Source of the DNA: an uncultured Lachnospiraceae bacterium
Lineage (GTDB): Bacteria > Bacillota > Clostridia > Lachnospirales > Lachnospiraceae
NCBI GenBank assembly: GCA_910586405.1
Contig: CAJUII010000030.1
Coordinates: 1 to 32,781 of the forward strand
Reading direction: 5' to 3'
DNA length: 32,781 bases
Shown here: positions 20,809 to 30,500 of the stretch, one piece after another
Numbering within the stretch: the first letter of the stretch is position 1
How the letters are laid out: every line of letters begins with the position of its first letter
Made by a program: the position numbers and the translations under genes
The notes under the pieces: generated by a model
Databases searched by the model: none
Told to the model about the DNA's origin: nothing
What the model saw: the letters and a program-made list of their open reading frames with translations, nothing else

Positions 20809-22149
20809 TTGGCTGGTAAAAAAACTGGAAAAAGGAAACGCAGGAAAAGTCAACTGCGCGTGTTTGTGGTGTCGCTTTTGATCGTATTGTTTGCGGGCAG
20901 TGTAGCGATGCTGGCATACTCGGAGACACGGACGCCAAAGACGACGAAATCACCGATCATCATGGATTTTGATGGGCTGAGTCAGACGGAATATACAGAT
21001 TATGCGGATGATCGGGCAGATGCGGATATCACGGACGTTTCCAATGGTTTGATGTCAGAGGAGACTGATATAGAAGCCGGTACGCAGGAGCAGGCTACGG
21101 CGGTGGATGAGATGCTTGCGGAGAATGAACGCTTGTACAATGAGGCAGTCAGCAAAGGAGAAAATGTCTATCTGCTGAATTGTGAGGATGAGTCGCGCGT
21201 CACATTTGCTTTTGCAGGAGATATTCTGCTCGATGACGGATACGCGATGATGTTTCGCTATCGCAGCAGGGGGAGCGATATCAATGATACTTTTTCCGCA
21301 GATTTACTGGAACGAATGCGCAGAGCAGATGTGTTTATGCTCAACAATGAATTTCCGTTTTCACGCAGGGGGACACCGACGGAGGGAAAGACCTTCACGT
21401 TCAGGGCAAATCCTGACAATGTGGAAATGTATGAGCAGCTGGGCGTGGACATTGTGTCACTTGCCAATAATCATGCCTATGATTTCGGGAAGGATGCGCT
21501 GCTTGACACATTTACGACTCTTGAGACTGCCGGGATTCCGTATGTCGGCGCAGGCAGGGATCTCAACGAGGCGAAAAAGCCTGTGTATTTCATTGCAAAT
21601 GGCATGAAGATCAGTATTGTGAGCGCGACGCAGATTGAGCGCAACGCTGTGCCAGACACCAAGGAGGCGACCATGAATAGTCCGGGGGTGCTCCGCTGCA
21701 TGGACCCGTCAGCGCTGCTGGAGGTGATTGCAGAGGCAAAGGCGTCGAGTGATTTTGTGATCCTGTATATTCATTGGGGAACCGAGAGCCAGGAAGGAAC
21801 CGACTGGCTACAGGATAAGCAGGCGCCAATCTATGCGGAGGCGGGTGTGGATCTCATTATAGGAGATCATCCGCACTGTCTGCAAAAACTGGACATCGTC
21901 TCAGGTGTGCCTGTCGCGTACAGCCTGGGTAATTATTGGTTTAATTCCAAGACGCAAAATTCCTGTCTTATCGAAGTCGGCATCAACAAGGACGGAATGG
22001 AATATTTCCAGTTTGTGCCATGTATACAAGAGGACTGCCGCACCAGGCATCTCGAGGGTGCACAGAAGGAAGAGGTACTCAACTATATGCGCAATTTGTC
22101 GCCCAATGTACAGATTGACAGTGAGGGATATGTGACGTTTGGCAGATAG
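20809..22149 (+). CDS. CapA-family protein (PGA_cap domain), membrane anchored
   Basis: A 446-residue extracytoplasmic protein of the CapA group, which includes the poly-gamma-glutamate capsule protein CapA and belongs to the metallophosphatase-like fold. A very basic N-terminus (about 4-13) precedes one hydrophobic segment (about 17-37). A Thr/Glu/Asp-rich linker reaches to about 115, and the domain runs from about 130 to 400. Visible motifs are AGDILLDD (near 135), NNEFP, LANNHAYDFG (near 218), HWGTE and GDHPH (near 352). The start is taken as TTG at 20809 after GAGGTGAG; no ATG or GTG is available in frame nearby. Function in the cell is unknown; capsule or wall polymer work is a family guess. 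It interrupts the usual rplA-rplJ order. Confidence 0.85.
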   Translation: MAGKKTGKRKRRKSQLRVFVVSLLIVLFAGSVAMLAYSETRTPKTTKSPIIMDFDGLSQTEYTDYADDRADADITDVSNGLMSEETDIEAGTQEQATAVDEMLAENERLYNEAVSKGENVYLLNCEDESRVTFAFAGDILLDDGYAMMFRYRSRGSDINDTFSADLLERMRRADVFMLNNEFPFSRRGTPTEGKTFTFRANPDNVEMYEQLGVDIVSLANNHAYDFGKDALLDTFTTLETAGIPYVGAGRDLNEAKKPVYFIANGMKISIVSATQIERNAVPDTKEATMNSPGVLRCMDPSALLEVIAEAKASSDFVILYIHWGTESQEGTDWLQDKQAPIYAEAGVDLIIGDHPHCLQKLDIVSGVPVAYSLGNYWFNSKTQNSCLIEVGINKDGMEYFQFVPCIQEDCRTRHLEGAQKEEVLNYMRNLSPNVQIDSEGYVTFGR

Positions 22150-22184
22150 GTGGCAAATATTGATGGTAAATGTATAAAAAAGGG

Positions 22185-22213
22185 TTGACAGCCATAGTCT
22201 GTTGTGCTATGGT
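22185..22213 (+). promoter_or_regulatory. Sigma-A promoter of rplJ-rplL
   Basis: TTGACA (22185-22190), 17 bases, TATGGT (22208-22213). Confidence 0.82.
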
Positions 22214-22219
22214 AATAAA

Positions 22220-22320
22220 GGTTATGAAACCGTGCCGAAGACAGTAGGTGCGAGGCCAGATCGAAATGGCTTTGCGTAAGGATACCGCCTACCGAGGAGA
22301 AGAGTTTTTATGATATGACT
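22220..22320 (+). promoter_or_regulatory. L10 leader RNA (L10-L12 autoregulatory site)
   Basis: The leader contains the conserved blocks CCGAAGACAGTAGGTGCGAG and CCGCCTACCGAGGAGAAG, with an intervening AAGGATA, typical of the Firmicute L10 leader. The L10(L12)4 complex binds it to limit rplJL expression by attenuation. Directly upstream of an attenuator hairpin. Confidence 0.9.
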
Positions 22321-22323
22321 TTT

Positions 22324-22366
22324 ACCTCTTGAAGTGTGTTTGGGCATATTTTGAGAGGTTTTTTAT
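22324..22366 (+). terminator. Attenuator of the rplJL leader
   Basis: An outer stem ACCTCTT (22324-22330) pairs with GAGAGGT (22353-22359), and an inner A/T/G-T paired stem (22331-22338 with 22345-22352) extends it. TTTTTT follows. It lies before rplJ, so termination here would stop the operon. Confidence 0.82.
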
Positions 22367-22436
22367 TATTATATCGTATACTCCTGTCGGCAGGACGCAA
22401 AAAACGCGTTCATAGAATCTATAAGGAGGTAAGAAA

Positions 22437-23006
22437 ATGGCAAAGATTGAATTAAAACAGCCTATCGTTGATGAGATTTCAGCTACGATCAAGGATGCTG
22501 CCACAGTTGTGATTGTAAAGTACAGCGGAATCACAGTTGCGCAGGATACACAGCTTCGTAAGCAGCTTCGTGAGGCCGGCGTTACGTACAAAGTATACAA
22601 GAATACATTGATGACACGTGCGTTTAAGGGAACGGAGTTTGAAGGGCTGACAGACAGCCTGAAAGGAACCAATGCGATCGCAGTCAGCAAGGACGATGCG
22701 ACAGCTCCAGCCAGAATCCTGAGCAAATTTGGCAAAACTTGTCCGGCAATCGAGCTGAAAGCAGGCGTGGTAGAGGGTATTTTGTACGACGAAAAGGGAA
22801 TGGCACAGATTGCAAGCATTCCTTCAAGAGAAGAGCTTCTTTCCAAGTTCCTTGGAAGTATCAAGTCTCCGATTACAAACTTCGCTCGTGTGCTTAATCA
22901 GATTGCAGAGAAGGGCGGTCCAGACGCTTGTGAGCCTGCACCTAAGACAGAGGAAGCAGCAGCGGAATCCGTAGTTGAGGCGGCAGAGACGCCAGCGGCT
23001 GAGTAG
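22437..23006 (+). CDS. rplJ: Ribosomal protein L10
   Basis: Base of the L7/L12 stalk and, with L12, the regulator of its own leader. The 189-residue protein is slightly longer than usual (about 165-175) because of an Ala/Glu-rich tail after about 165 (EPAPKTEEAAAES..). The N-terminal rRNA-binding domain (VVIVKYSGITVAQDTQLRKQ, about 23-42) and the helix 8 region that binds L12 (about 130-160) are present. AAGGAGGTAAGAAA precedes ATG. Confidence 0.97.
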   Translation: MAKIELKQPIVDEISATIKDAATVVIVKYSGITVAQDTQLRKQLREAGVTYKVYKNTLMTRAFKGTEFEGLTDSLKGTNAIAVSKDDATAPARILSKFGKTCPAIELKAGVVEGILYDEKGMAQIASIPSREELLSKFLGSIKSPITNFARVLNQIAEKGGPDACEPAPKTEEAAAESVVEAAETPAAE

Positions 23007-23046
23007 TATTTAGAAAAATTATGAGAATTAATGGAGGGAAATAATC

Positions 23047-23424
23047 ATGGCAAAGTTAACAACAGCAGAATTTATTGAAGCGATCAAAGAGCTTACAGTA
23101 TTAGAGTTAAATGATTTGGTAAAGGCTTGTGAGGAAGAGTTCGGCGTATCCGCAGCAGCAGGTGCAGTCGTTATGGCAGCAGGCGACGGCGCAGGCGCAC
23201 AGCAGGAGGAGAAGGATGAGTTCGATGTAGAGCTGACAGAGGTTGGACCGAACAAGGTTAAGGTAATCAAGGTTGTTCGTGAGGCAACTGGCCTTGGCTT
23301 GAAGGAAGCTAAGGATCTTGTTGACAGCGCTCCGAAGGTATTGAAAGAGGCAGCATCTAAGGCTGAGGCTGAGGAGATTAAGACAAAACTTGAAGCAGAA
23401 GGCGCAAAGGTTACATTGAAGTAA
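23047..23424 (+). CDS. rplL: Ribosomal protein L7/L12
   Basis: Stalk protein that recruits translational GTPases. The 125-residue product has the N-terminal dimerisation part (LTTAEFIEAIKELTVLELNDLVKACEEEFGV), an Ala/Gly hinge (about 37-57) and the C-terminal domain with KVKVIKVVREATGLGLKEAKDLVDSAPK (about 75-102). GGAGGGAAATAATC precedes ATG. Followed by a terminator. Confidence 0.98.
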   Translation: MAKLTTAEFIEAIKELTVLELNDLVKACEEEFGVSAAAGAVVMAAGDGAGAQQEEKDEFDVELTEVGPNKVKVIKVVREATGLGLKEAKDLVDSAPKVLKEAASKAEAEEIKTKLEAEGAKVTLK

Positions 23425-23442
23425 TTTGGGCTGGATACAACA

Positions 23443-23473
23443 GGTCGGGAGACAATCCCGGCCTTTTGGTTTT
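23443..23473 (+). terminator. Rho-independent terminator after rplL
   Basis: An 8-bp stem (23443-23450 with 23456-23463, core GGTCGGGA/TCCCGGCC, one G-T pair) with loop GACAA is followed by TTTTGGTTTTT. Confidence 0.92.
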
Positions 23474-23513
23474 TCATTCATATTTTTTTATGTTAATTTT
23501 TTGAAATTCCTCA

Positions 23514-23542
23514 TTGACTTCAATTTGTACTTGTGGTAGTAT
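23514..23542 (+). promoter_or_regulatory. Sigma-A promoter of rpoB-rpoC
   Basis: TTGACT (23514-23519), 17 bases, TAGTAT (23537-23542), about 100 bases before rpoB. Confidence 0.8.
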
Positions 23543-23641
23543 GTAGGGTGCACTATTGTGGAAAATTGTAACCATAAATATAGTCAGTTGTTACAATGAT
23601 TATATGGATAGATGTATTAAATAAGAACGGGGTGAAATGTC

Positions 23642-26600
23642 ATGGAAAAGAACAGAATACGTCCAGTAGTCTCAGGTAAGACAATGCGTATGAGTTATCA
23701 GAGACAAGAAGAGGTTCTGGAAATGCCGAATCTGATCGAAGTCCAAAAGGATTCCTACAGATGGTTTCTCGAGGAAGGGTTTCGGGAAGCATTGGCGGAT
23801 ATCTCTCCAATTACGGACTACAGCGGACGTCTAAGTCTGGAATTTGTAGACTACGTTTTGGCTGAGGACGAAATCAAGCACACAATCGAGGAATGCAAGG
23901 AGAGAGACTTAACGTATGAGGCACCTGTAAAGATCAGGGTTCGTCTTCATAATAAAGAAAAAGAAGAAATCACCGAGCATGAGATTTTTATGGGTAATTT
24001 CCCGTTGATGACAGAGACAGGTACTTTCGTGATCAATGGCGCAGAGCGTGTTATCGTCAGCCAGTTGGTACGTTCACCAGGCATTTACTATGGCATTGCA
24101 CATGACAAGATTGGTAAGAGGCTGTTCTCCTGTACGGTGATTCCAAATCGAGGTGCATGGCTTGAGTATGAGACCGATTCCAATGATGTTTTCTACGTTC
24201 GTGTTGATAGAACAAGAAAGGTGCCTATCACAGTGCTGGTTCGTGCGCTGGGTGTGGGAACGAATGAGGAGATCCTAGAATTGTTTGGCGAGGAGCCGAA
24301 GATTCATGCGAGCTTCTCAAAGGATACTGCGGATAATTATCAGGAGGGCTTGAAGGAGCTCTACAGCAAAATCCGTCCAGGTGAACCATTTAGTTTGGAC
24401 AGTGCGGAAAACCTTGTGACAGCAATGTTTTTTGATCCGAGAAGATATGATCTTGCCAAGGTCGGCAGATATAAGTTTAATAAAAAGCTTGCACTGAAAA
24501 ACAGAATCAGAAATCAGATTCTCGCGGAAGATGTGGTGGACCCGTTCAGCGGGGAGATTCTGGGACAGAAGGGCGAGAAGGTTACAGCGGAGATGGCGGA
24601 CAGTATCCAGAATGCAGCTGTTCCATTTGTCTGGATTCAGACAGAGGAACGGCTTGTCAAGGTACTCTCGAATATGATGGTCGATATCACAAACTTTGTG
24701 GATTGTGAACCGAGGAGTCTCGGCATCACAGAGCAGGTATACTTCCCGGTTCTGCGGCAGATTCTTGAGGAGTATGCGGAGAATCCAGAAGAGCTGGCAG
24801 ACGCCATCACAAGAAATGTACACGAGCTGATACCAAAACATATTACGAAAGAGGATATTTTGGCATCCATCAATTACAACATGCATCTCGAGTATGGGCT
24901 TGGGAATAGTGATGATATTGACCATCTGGGCAACAGGCGGATCAGGGCAGTCGGAGAACTGTTGCAGAATCAGTACCGTATTGGTTTGTCCAGGATGGAG
25001 CGTGTTGTGCGTGAGCGTATGACAACGCATGACTCGGATGATGTGTCACCGCAGGCATTGATCAACATCAAACCTGTACAGGCTGCTATCAAAGAGTTCT
25101 TTGGCTCTTCACAGTTGTCACAGTTCATGGACCAGAACAATCCGCTGGGTGAGCTGACGCACAAGAGACGTCTCTCTGCGCTGGGACCTGGTGGTCTTTC
25201 CAGAGATCGTGCCGGGTTCGAGGTTCGAGATGTACACTATTCGCACTACGGCAGAATGTGTCCGATTGAGACCCCTGAGGGACCGAACATTGGTCTGATC
25301 AACTCGCTTGCATCGTATGCGAGAATCAATGAGTATGGCTTTATTGAGGCGCCATACCGCAAGATTGACAAGACTGATCCTAAAAATCCGCGCGTCACAA
25401 ACGAAGTGGTCTACATGACGGCTGACGAGGAGGATAATTATCACGTAGCGCAGGCGAACGAACAGCTTGACGAGAACGGTTATTTTGTGCGTAATTCGGT
25501 GTCAGGCCGTTATCTTGATGAGACACAGGAGTATCCTAAGGCAATGTTTGACTATATGGACGTGTCTCCTAAGATGGTATTTTCAGTTGCTACAGCGCTG
25601 ATTCCATTTTTGCAGAACGATGATGCGAACCGTGCGCTGATGGGGTCGAACATGCAGCGTCAGGCAGTGCCATTGCTGTTTACAGAGGCGCCGGTAGTCG
25701 GTACAGGTATTGAGGTGAAAGCGGCGGTGGACTCCGGCGTGTGCGTGGTGGCAAAGAAGCCGGGAACGATCACGTATGTATCCTCGAAAATGATTCGCAT
25801 CGCGTATGACGATGGGGAGAAGGCAGAGTTTAAACTGCACAAGTTTGAGCGGAGTAATCAGTCAAACTGCTACAACCAGAAGCCGATCGTGTTTAAGGGA
25901 GATCATGTGGAGGCTGGACAGGTGATTGCCGACGGTGCTTCCACCAGAGGCGGAGAGCTTGGACTGGGCAAGAATCCACTCATTGGCTTCATGACATGGG
26001 AAGGCTACAATTACGAGGACGCAGTACTTTTAAGTGAGCGGCTTGTTATGGAGGATGTCTATACCTCCATTCATATAGAAGAGTATGAGACAGATGCGCG
26101 CGACACCAAGCTCGGACCAGAGGAAATTACAAGAGATGTGCCGGGGGTCGGTGATGATGCGCTAAAGGACCTCGACGACAGAGGTATCATCAGGATTGGT
26201 GCGGAGGTTCGTGCGGGAGATATCCTTGTCGGAAAAGTGACGCCGAAGGGCGAGACAGAGCTGACGGCTGAGGAGCGGCTTTTGCGGGCAATCTTTGGCG
26301 AGAAGGCGCGTGAGGTGCGGGATACTTCATTGAAGGTGCCGCATGGCGAGTATGGTGTGGTCGTCGATGCAAAGGTATTCTCAAGAGCAAATGGAGATAC
26401 CGAGCTTGCGCCCGGCGTCAATCAGACAGTGCGTATCTATATCGCGCAGAAGAGAAAGATTTCTGTCGGCGACAAGATGGCTGGACGTCATGGAAACAAG
26501 GGTGTTGTTTCGCGTGTGCTTCCTGTGGAGGATATGCCGTATCTTCCGAACGGGCGTCCGCTTGATATCGTGTTAAATCCACTGGGTGTGCCTTCCCGTA

Positions 26601-27502
26601 TGAATATCGGGCAGGTGCTCGAGATTCATCTCTCTCTGGCGGCAAAAGCGCTTGGATTTAACGTGTCTACACCGGTATTTGACGGTGCGAACGAGTCTGA
26701 CATCATGGATACACTGGATTTGGCAAACGATTACGTCAATCTTGAGTGGGAGGAGTTTGAGGCAAAGCATAAGGCGGAGCTTCTGCCGGATGTGATGGAG
26801 TATCTGTATGAGAACAGGGCACACAGAAAGCTCTGGAAAGGGGTGCCGATCTCAAGAGATGGCAAGGTAAGGCTTCGCGACGGCAGGACAGGCGAATATT
26901 TTGACAGTCCTGTCACAATCGGCCACATGCATTATCTCAAACTGCATCATCTGGTAGACGATAAGATTCACGCGCGTTCGACTGGACCGTATGGTATGGT
27001 TACGCAGCAGCCGCTTGGCGGTAAAGCACAGTTTGGCGGACAGCGTTTTGGAGAGATGGAGGTGTGGGCGCTCGAGGCATATGGCGCGTCGCATACCTTG
27101 CAGGAGATTCTGACAGTCAAATCCGATGACGTTGTTGGACGAGTAAAGACCTATGAGGCGATCATCAAAGGTGAAAATATTCCTGAGCCGGGTATTCCTG
27201 AGTCTTTCAAGGTATTGCTCAAAGAGCTTCAGTCGCTCGGTCTGGATGTGAAGGTATATGACGAAAATCAAAATGAAGTGGAACTCAAAGAATCTGTTGA
27301 TTACACGGAGACAGATTTCCGCGTGGAGATGGAAGGTGACAATAAATACGATAACAGAGAAGGTCTCGAAGGGTATCAGCAAAAGGAATTTGATGCTGAG
27401 AGCGGAGATCTAGTGGATGCCGAGGATGACTTTGAGGAAGATGATTTTTCTGATGATGATTATGATGACGGCGATGATGATAGCTTTGATGATGATTTCT
27501 AA
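23642..27502 (+). CDS. rpoB: RNA polymerase beta subunit
   Basis: Catalytic beta subunit, 1286 residues. The rifampicin region at about 487-540 keeps the sensitive-type residues: QLSQFMDQNN, THKRRLSALGPGGLSRDRAGFE. The downstream GNKGVVSR and KFGGQRFGEMEVWALEAYGA-type C-terminal blocks are intact. The last about 30 residues are a highly acidic Asp/Glu/Ser tail, an end seen in several Clostridia. GGGGTGAA precedes ATG. 23 bases separate it from rpoC in one transcription unit. Confidence 0.99.
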   Translation: MEKNRIRPVVSGKTMRMSYQRQEEVLEMPNLIEVQKDSYRWFLEEGFREALADISPITDYSGRLSLEFVDYVLAEDEIKHTIEECKERDLTYEAPVKIRVRLHNKEKEEITEHEIFMGNFPLMTETGTFVINGAERVIVSQLVRSPGIYYGIAHDKIGKRLFSCTVIPNRGAWLEYETDSNDVFYVRVDRTRKVPITVLVRALGVGTNEEILELFGEEPKIHASFSKDTADNYQEGLKELYSKIRPGEPFSLDSAENLVTAMFFDPRRYDLAKVGRYKFNKKLALKNRIRNQILAEDVVDPFSGEILGQKGEKVTAEMADSIQNAAVPFVWIQTEERLVKVLSNMMVDITNFVDCEPRSLGITEQVYFPVLRQILEEYAENPEELADAITRNVHELIPKHITKEDILASINYNMHLEYGLGNSDDIDHLGNRRIRAVGELLQNQYRIGLSRMERVVRERMTTHDSDDVSPQALINIKPVQAAIKEFFGSSQLSQFMDQNNPLGELTHKRRLSALGPGGLSRDRAGFEVRDVHYSHYGRMCPIETPEGPNIGLINSLASYARINEYGFIEAPYRKIDKTDPKNPRVTNEVVYMTADEEDNYHVAQANEQLDENGYFVRNSVSGRYLDETQEYPKAMFDYMDVSPKMVFSVATALIPFLQNDDANRALMGSNMQRQAVPLLFTEAPVVGTGIEVKAAVDSGVCVVAKKPGTITYVSSKMIRIAYDDGEKAEFKLHKFERSNQSNCYNQKPIVFKGDHVEAGQVIADGASTRGGELGLGKNPLIGFMTWEGYNYEDAVLLSERLVMEDVYTSIHIEEYETDARDTKLGPEEITRDVPGVGDDALKDLDDRGIIRIGAEVRAGDILVGKVTPKGETELTAEERLLRAIFGEKAREVRDTSLKVPHGEYGVVVDAKVFSRANGDTELAPGVNQTVRIYIAQKRKISVGDKMAGRHGNKGVVSRVLPVEDMPYLPNGRPLDIVLNPLGVPSRMNIGQVLEIHLSLAAKALGFNVSTPVFDGANESDIMDTLDLANDYVNLEWEEFEAKHKAELLPDVMEYLYENRAHRKLWKGVPISRDGKVRLRDGRTGEYFDSPVTIGHMHYLKLHHLVDDKIHARSTGPYGMVTQQPLGGKAQFGGQRFGEMEVWALEAYGASHTLQEILTVKSDDVVGRVKTYEAIIKGENIPEPGIPESFKVLLKELQSLGLDVKVYDENQNEVELKESVDYTETDFRVEMEGDNKYDNREGLEGYQQKEFDAESGDLVDAEDDFEEDDFSDDDYDDGDDDSFDDDF

Positions 27503-27525
27503 AAAAATCTGGAAGGAGTGCCAAA

Positions 27526-30500
27526 ATGTCTGAGAATAAAAATGAACAGAGCCAGTCAATCTCTTTTGATGCGATCAAAATTGGTCTGGCTTCTCCTGAG
27601 AAAATCAGAGAGTGGTCAAAAGGCGAGGTAACAAAACCGGAAACCATTAACTACAGGACGTTGAAGCCTGAGCGGGATGGTCTGTACTGTGAAAAGATTT
27701 TCGGACCCAGCAAGGACTGGGAGTGCCATTGTGGCAAATATAAGAAAATCCGTTATAAAGGTGTGATCTGTGACCGCTGCGGCGTGGAGGTTACAAAGTC
27801 GAGCGTGCGCAGGGAGCGCATGGGACACATTGAGCTTGCGGCGCCAGTTTCACACATCTGGTACTTTAAGGGGATTCCGAGCCGTATGGGACTGATTCTG
27901 GACCTGACGCCGCGCGTGCTTGAGAAAGTATTGTACTTTGCATCATATATAGTGCTTGACCCTAGGGAAACGACGCTTGATTACAAGCAGGTATTGTCCG
28001 AGAAGGAGTATCAGGACAATGTCGAGAAATGGGGAAAGAGTGCATTCCGTGTCGGGATGGGTGCAGAGGCGATCAAGGAGCTTCTCGAGGCGATCGACTT
28101 AGAACGGGATTGCGAGGAGCTTTCCGCAGAGCTTAAGAACGAGAATACAAAGGGACAGAAGCGCGCCAAGATTGTCAAGCGGCTTGAGGTGGTAGAGTCG
28201 TTTCGGGCATCGGGAAACCGCCCGGAGTGGATGATTATGGATGCGATTCCAGTGCTCCCGCCGGATTTAAGACCGATGGTTCAGCTCGACGGCGGGCGGT
28301 TTGCGACATCGGATTTGAATGATTTATACCGCAGAATTATCAATAGAAATAACCGTCTGAAAAGACTGCTTGAGCTCGGTGCGCCGGATATCATTGTGCG
28401 CAATGAGAAGAGAATGCTTCAGGAGGCAGTGGACGCGCTGATTGACAACGGCAGGCGCGGCCGTCCTGTGACAGGACCTGGAAACAGGGCGCTTAAATCT
28501 CTGTCCGACATGCTGAAGGGCAAAGGCGGACGCTTCCGTCAGAATCTGCTCGGAAAACGAGTTGATTATTCAGGGCGTTCGGTTATCGTTGTAGGACCGG
28601 AGTTAAAAATTTATCAGTGCGGTCTCCCTAAGGAGATGGCAATTGAGCTTTTCAAACCTTTTGTGATGAAGGAGCTTGTGTCAAGGCAGATCTCTCAGAA
28701 TATCAAACATGCAAAGAAGCTGGTGGAAAAGCTCGATCAGTCCGTGTGGGATGTGCTTGAGGAAGTGATCAAGGAGCATCCTGTGATGCTGAACCGTGCG
28801 CCGACACTTCACCGACTTGGTATTCAGGCATTTGAGCCAATCTTGGTAGAAGGTAAGGCGATCAAGCTGCATCCGTTGGTATGTACCGCGTTCAATGCGG
28901 ATTTCGACGGCGACCAGATGGCGGTGCATCTCCCGTTATCAGTGGAGGCGCAGGCGGAGTGCCGGTTCCTGCTTCTCTCACCGAACAATCTGTTAAAGCC
29001 TTCAGACGGCGGTCCGGTTGCCGTTCCGTCACAGGATATGGTGCTCGGTATCTATTATCTGACACAGGAGAGACCGGGGGCGATCGGTGAGGGCAAGTAT
29101 TTTAAGAATATTAATGAGGCGATACTGGCCTATGAAAATAAGGCATGTACGCTGCACTCCAGAATCAAGGTGCGTGTCTCCAAGACAATGCCGGACGGCG
29201 AAGTGCTTACAGGGACAGTAGAGTCCACGCTGGGGCGTTTTATCTTCAATGAGATTCTTCCGCAGGATTTGGAGTTTGTGGACAGGAGCAAAGACGAGAA
29301 CAAGCTGCTTCCTGAGGTGGATTTCCATGTAGGCAAAAAGGGCTTGAAGCAGATTTTGGAGAAGGTTATCAACATCCATGGTGCGACAAAGACAGCGGAG
29401 GTGCTTGACAGCATCAAGGCGATGGGCTATAAATACTCTACGCGGGCTGCCATGACTGTTTCGATCTCTGATATGACAGTGCCCGCAGATAAAGCGCAGA
29501 TGCTTGAGGAGGCGCAGAAGACGGTTGACCGCATCACGATGAACTTTAGGCGTGGTCTGATGACTGATGAGGAGCGCTACAAAGCAGTTGTGGAGACCTG
29601 GAAAGAGACGGATGACGCGCTGACCGACAAGCTGATTGGCGGTCTTGACAAGTACAACAATATCTTTATGATGGCGGACTCCGGTGCGCGTGGTTCCAAC
29701 CAGCAGATCAAACAGTTGGCAGGTATGCGTGGATTGATGGCGGATACGACAGGACGCACGATTGAGCTTCCTATCAAGTCAAATTTCCGAGAGGGACTTG
29801 ACGTATTGGAGTACTTTATGTCTGCGCACGGTGCACGAAAGGGTATGTCCGACACGGCGCTGCGTACAGCGGACTCCGGTTATCTGACGCGCCGAATGGT
29901 CGATGTCTGCCAGGAGCTGATTATCCGCGAAGTGGATTGCTGTGAGGGCAAGGATTTCATACCAGGTATGGAAGTCGCAGCGTTCATGGACGGCAAGGAG
30001 ACGATCGAGGGATTAAAGGACAGAATCACAGGCAGATATTCCTGTGAGGATATTAAGGATCGAGACGGCAACATTCTTGTCAAGAAGAATCATATGATTA
30101 CGCCGAGCAGGGCAGCCAAGATTCTGAGCAAGGGTGTCGATGCGAAAGGAGAGCCGGTTGAAAAGGTTAAGATACGTAATATTCTTTGCTGTAAGTCTCA
30201 TATTGGAATCTGCGCGAAATGTTATGGCGCGAATATGGCGACAGGAGAGGCGGTTCAGATTGGTGAGGCAGTCGGCATTATCGCTGCACAGTCAATCGGT
30301 GAGCCAGGAACACAGCTTACAATGAGAACCTTCCACAGCGGCGGCGTTGCCGGTGATGATATCACGCAGGGTCTTCCGCGTGTCGAGGAGCTTTTTGAGG
30401 CCAGAAAGCCCAAAGGACTTGCAATCATTGCAGAGTTTGGCGGCACGGCGACGATCAAGGATACGAAGAAGAAGCGTGAGATTATTGTCTCCGATGGAAT

